Notes under the pieces: generated by a model
Databases searched by the model: none
What the model was told of the DNA's origin: nothing
Seen by the model: the letters and a program-made list of their open reading frames with translations, nothing else
Assembly: GCA_020431945.1 (NCBI GenBank)
Contig: JAGQHH010000149.1
Span: forward strand, 1-9,921
DNA: 9,921 nt
From: Cyanobacteria bacterium HKST-UBA02
GTDB lineage: Bacteria; Cyanobacteriota; Vampirovibrionia; Obscuribacterales; Obscuribacteraceae
Reading direction: 5' to 3'
In this document: piece after piece, positions 8,521 to 9,921 of the stretch
Layout: each line of letters starts with the position of its first letter
Position numbering within the stretch: position 1 is the stretch's first letter
Translations under genes and position numbers: made by a program

Positions 8521-8556
8521 TTTCTGAATTTCACTTTACTTTCTGAATTCATGAAT
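8521..8556. promoter_or_regulatory. Direct repeats and palindrome, candidate regulator site
   Basis: TTTCTGAATT occurs at 8521-8530 and again at 8540-8549, a 19-bp period close to two helical turns. The second copy runs into the perfect 10-bp palindrome ATTCATGAAT (8547-8556), which overlaps GAATTC. This arrangement, between divergent genes, could bind a dimeric regulator. The region is AT-rich, so chance is a real alternative. Confidence 0.3.
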
Positions 8557-8919
8557 GAATCTGTTTCTTGGCTGATACTTTGAAAAATCCCTGCACCAGG
8601 ACCATTTTGGAGTTCCTAGCGAGGTTGCGTGAATCGCTGCTATCCGAGCCAGCTTTCGTTTTCTTAAACTAGCCTGAAATCCAGTTGTCAAGAAGCATGC
8701 AGGAGATTAAGCGGAGAGCAACAAGGTAAACCGGTAGCTTCACAGCTGGCCCAGCCCGAGCGACCGCAATTTGGAAAAAAGTGCGAAACAAGGCTTCCTT
8801 TGCAGCTATCTGACAACAAGCAACAGTGCTAGGAAGACCGTGATTCATTGAAACTTCCCTTTCCAAGCCGAGAGTAGCGTCAAAAAAACCAGCTGCACCA
8901 ACCACCAGGAGTACCTATC

Positions 8920-9921
8920 ATGAATGTAGTCGAGCTTTCTCCGGGCTCCAGGCTTTCTCTGGCTCAACAGCGCGAGGTTCTTGCCAGTGCTCTCAAACAG
9001 CCCGATACGACCTATCTCGTTGTGCCATCGATATCCGTCGCACCCGAGGAGATTCGCTTTATCGAGCGCGCCATCATAGGCTACGAGCACCGGCTCTTAT
9101 GGCTGATCAATCGTGCCCTGACAGGCAGGCGCGTAATCTTTGTCTCATCCATGCCCGCTTCGCCCCTGGCCTGCGGACATATGCTCACCTGTGCCGCCAT
9201 CTGCGGACACGGAAACATCTCACTCGAAACGATCTGCCTGGAGGACGGTTCTACCCTGCCCCTGGCCGAAAAGATTCTCTCCCGCCAGGACTGGCTCGAG
9301 CGCCTGAAAAGACTGCTCCAGGACGGCAAGAAAGCTGTGCTGGTGCCGTTCATGGGAACCGACCGCGAGTTTCGTCTCGGCCAGACCCTGAACATTCCGG
9401 TGGTCGCCACCCCCGGCGAGCTGTCTTACCTTGGCACCAAAAGTGGCAGCAGAAAAATCTTCAGACGTGCCGGGCTGGATCTTCCCGAGGGCTTCGAAGA
9501 TCTGCGCGACGAGCCGGATCTCATCGAAGCCGCCGAATCACTCTGGCTGGCGGACCCGACAAGACGACGCCTGGTAGTGAAAGTCAACGAAGGCATCTCC
9601 GGATACGGGAACGCCGTGATCCGGCTACCCGCCGAACACCCTTCCCGGCTCTCGAGTCGATCGCGACGCCGCATGCTCGCTGCTTCTCTGTCCGGGCTCG
9701 AATTCCAGACGGAACTTCAGGACCGAGAATCGTTCATGTCGAGATTTGCCACTACAGGTGGTGTCATCGAAGCCTTTATCGAAGGCGTCCAGAAGTCTTC
9801 CCCCAGCGGCCAGGGTTTTATCCATCCAAACGGTCCTCTCGAGCTGCTCTCCACCCACGAGCAGATTCTTCACGGACCCGATGGAATGGTCTTCGAAGGC
9901 GCCGTCTTTCCTGCCCTCAGG
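8920..9921 (+). CDS. ATP-grasp peptide ligase, PGM1-related (3' end cut off)
   Basis: The frame is open from ATG 8920 to the window end, giving 334 residues without a stop. AGGAG lies eight bases upstream. The order of motifs follows the 'peptide ligase PGM1-related' group. A pre-ATP-grasp region covers about 30-165 (YEHRLLWLIN; VIFVSSMPASP; LPLAEKILSRQDWLERLKRLL; VPFMGTDREFRLGQTLNIPVV). Next come LGTKSGSRKIFRRAGLDLPEGFEDL (171-195), the nucleotide-binding strand VVKVNEGISGYGN (K221), GGVIEAFIEG (280-289), SPSGQ (294-298) and LELLSTHEQILHGPDG (307-322). ATP-grasp enzymes join a carboxylate to an amine through an acyl-phosphate. The founder PGM1 ligates a nonproteinogenic amino-acid starter to a ribosomal peptide in pheganomycin synthesis. 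The substrate here is unknown. The remaining metal-binding and C-terminal part lies beyond the window, so completeness is untested. Confidence 0.88.
   Translation, partial: MNVVELSPGSRLSLAQQREVLASALKQPDTTYLVVPSISVAPEEIRFIERAIIGYEHRLLWLINRALTGRRVIFVSSMPASPLACGHMLTCAAICGHGNISLETICLEDGSTLPLAEKILSRQDWLERLKRLLQDGKKAVLVPFMGTDREFRLGQTLNIPVVATPGELSYLGTKSGSRKIFRRAGLDLPEGFEDLRDEPDLIEAAESLWLADPTRRRLVVKVNEGISGYGNAVIRLPAEHPSRLSSRSRRRMLAASLSGLEFQTELQDRESFMSRFATTGGVIEAFIEGVQKSSPSGQGFIHPNGPLELLSTHEQILHGPDGMVFEGAVFPALR

Larger units (their letters stand above)
8202..8919. other. Divergent intergenic region, likely promoters for both directions
   Basis: No convincing gene occupies these 718 bases. The part at about 8400-8600 is visibly AT-richer than the flanking genes, as expected where promoters of the leftward operon and rightward ligase gene would sit. 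The minus strand holds a weak candidate promoter, TTGATT (8449-8444) and TATAGC (8424-8419), but the 19-base spacing and imperfect boxes make it unreliable. The region also holds a direct-repeat/palindrome cluster (8521-8556) and a leader hairpin (8328-8345). A minus-strand frame of 59 codons starting at ATG 8848 has a purine-rich stretch before it but no recognisable protein character, so I do not call it. Confidence 0.55.

Noticed and set aside
8669..8905. Possible small minus-strand gene (78 codons, or 59 from ATG 8848)
   Set aside because: A purine-rich stretch precedes ATG 8848, but the product shows no family resemblance or clear membrane pattern, and it lies in the upstream region of the ligase gene. 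Chance cannot be excluded.

Overview
The window is a compact bacterial segment, GC-rich in its genes, with strong AGGAG-type ribosome sites. The dividing point is an AT-richer intergenic region at about 8202-8919. Six genes lie head to tail on the minus strand to its left, and one gene, cut by the window edge, runs rightward on the plus strand. I see no tRNA, rRNA, CRISPR array or insertion sequence. A membrane-anchored C-terminal processing protease, M16 peptidase and CNT nucleoside transporter suit a Gram-negative bacterium. A myxobacterial/deltaproteobacterial or acidobacterial lineage is a guess only; nothing here fixes the taxon.

The minus-strand genes, in transcription order, are: an S41 PDZ/Ser-Lys protease with an N-terminal membrane anchor (8201-6807); a two-domain M16 zinc metallopeptidase (6693-4066); a complete Xaa-Pro aminopeptidase P (3887-2502); a concentrative nucleoside transporter (2343-1132); an unrecognised 136-residue protein (1000-590); and a stand-alone receiver domain (568-155). 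A good rho-independent terminator follows at about 138-100. The first four genes are separated by 113-178 bp, and several of the gaps hold strong hairpins without U-tracts. The last two genes are only 21 bp apart and look like a co-translated pair. The operon therefore combines envelope proteolysis, peptide cleavage, proline-peptide trimming and nucleoside uptake with a possible small signalling module. That functional grouping is inference from gene order.

The plus-strand gene (8920 to the window end) encodes at least 334 residues of an ATP-grasp ligase resembling the 'peptide ligase PGM1-related' group, whose founder ligates peptides in pheganomycin biosynthesis. It is the best lead to unusual chemistry, but its C-terminus and downstream neighbours are outside the window. 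Other notable points are a 12-bp tandem repeat that starts at the transporter's stop codon and stays in its reading frame, a receiver with about 13 extra residues before the phospho-acceptor, and a direct-repeat/palindrome cluster in the divergent intergenic region.
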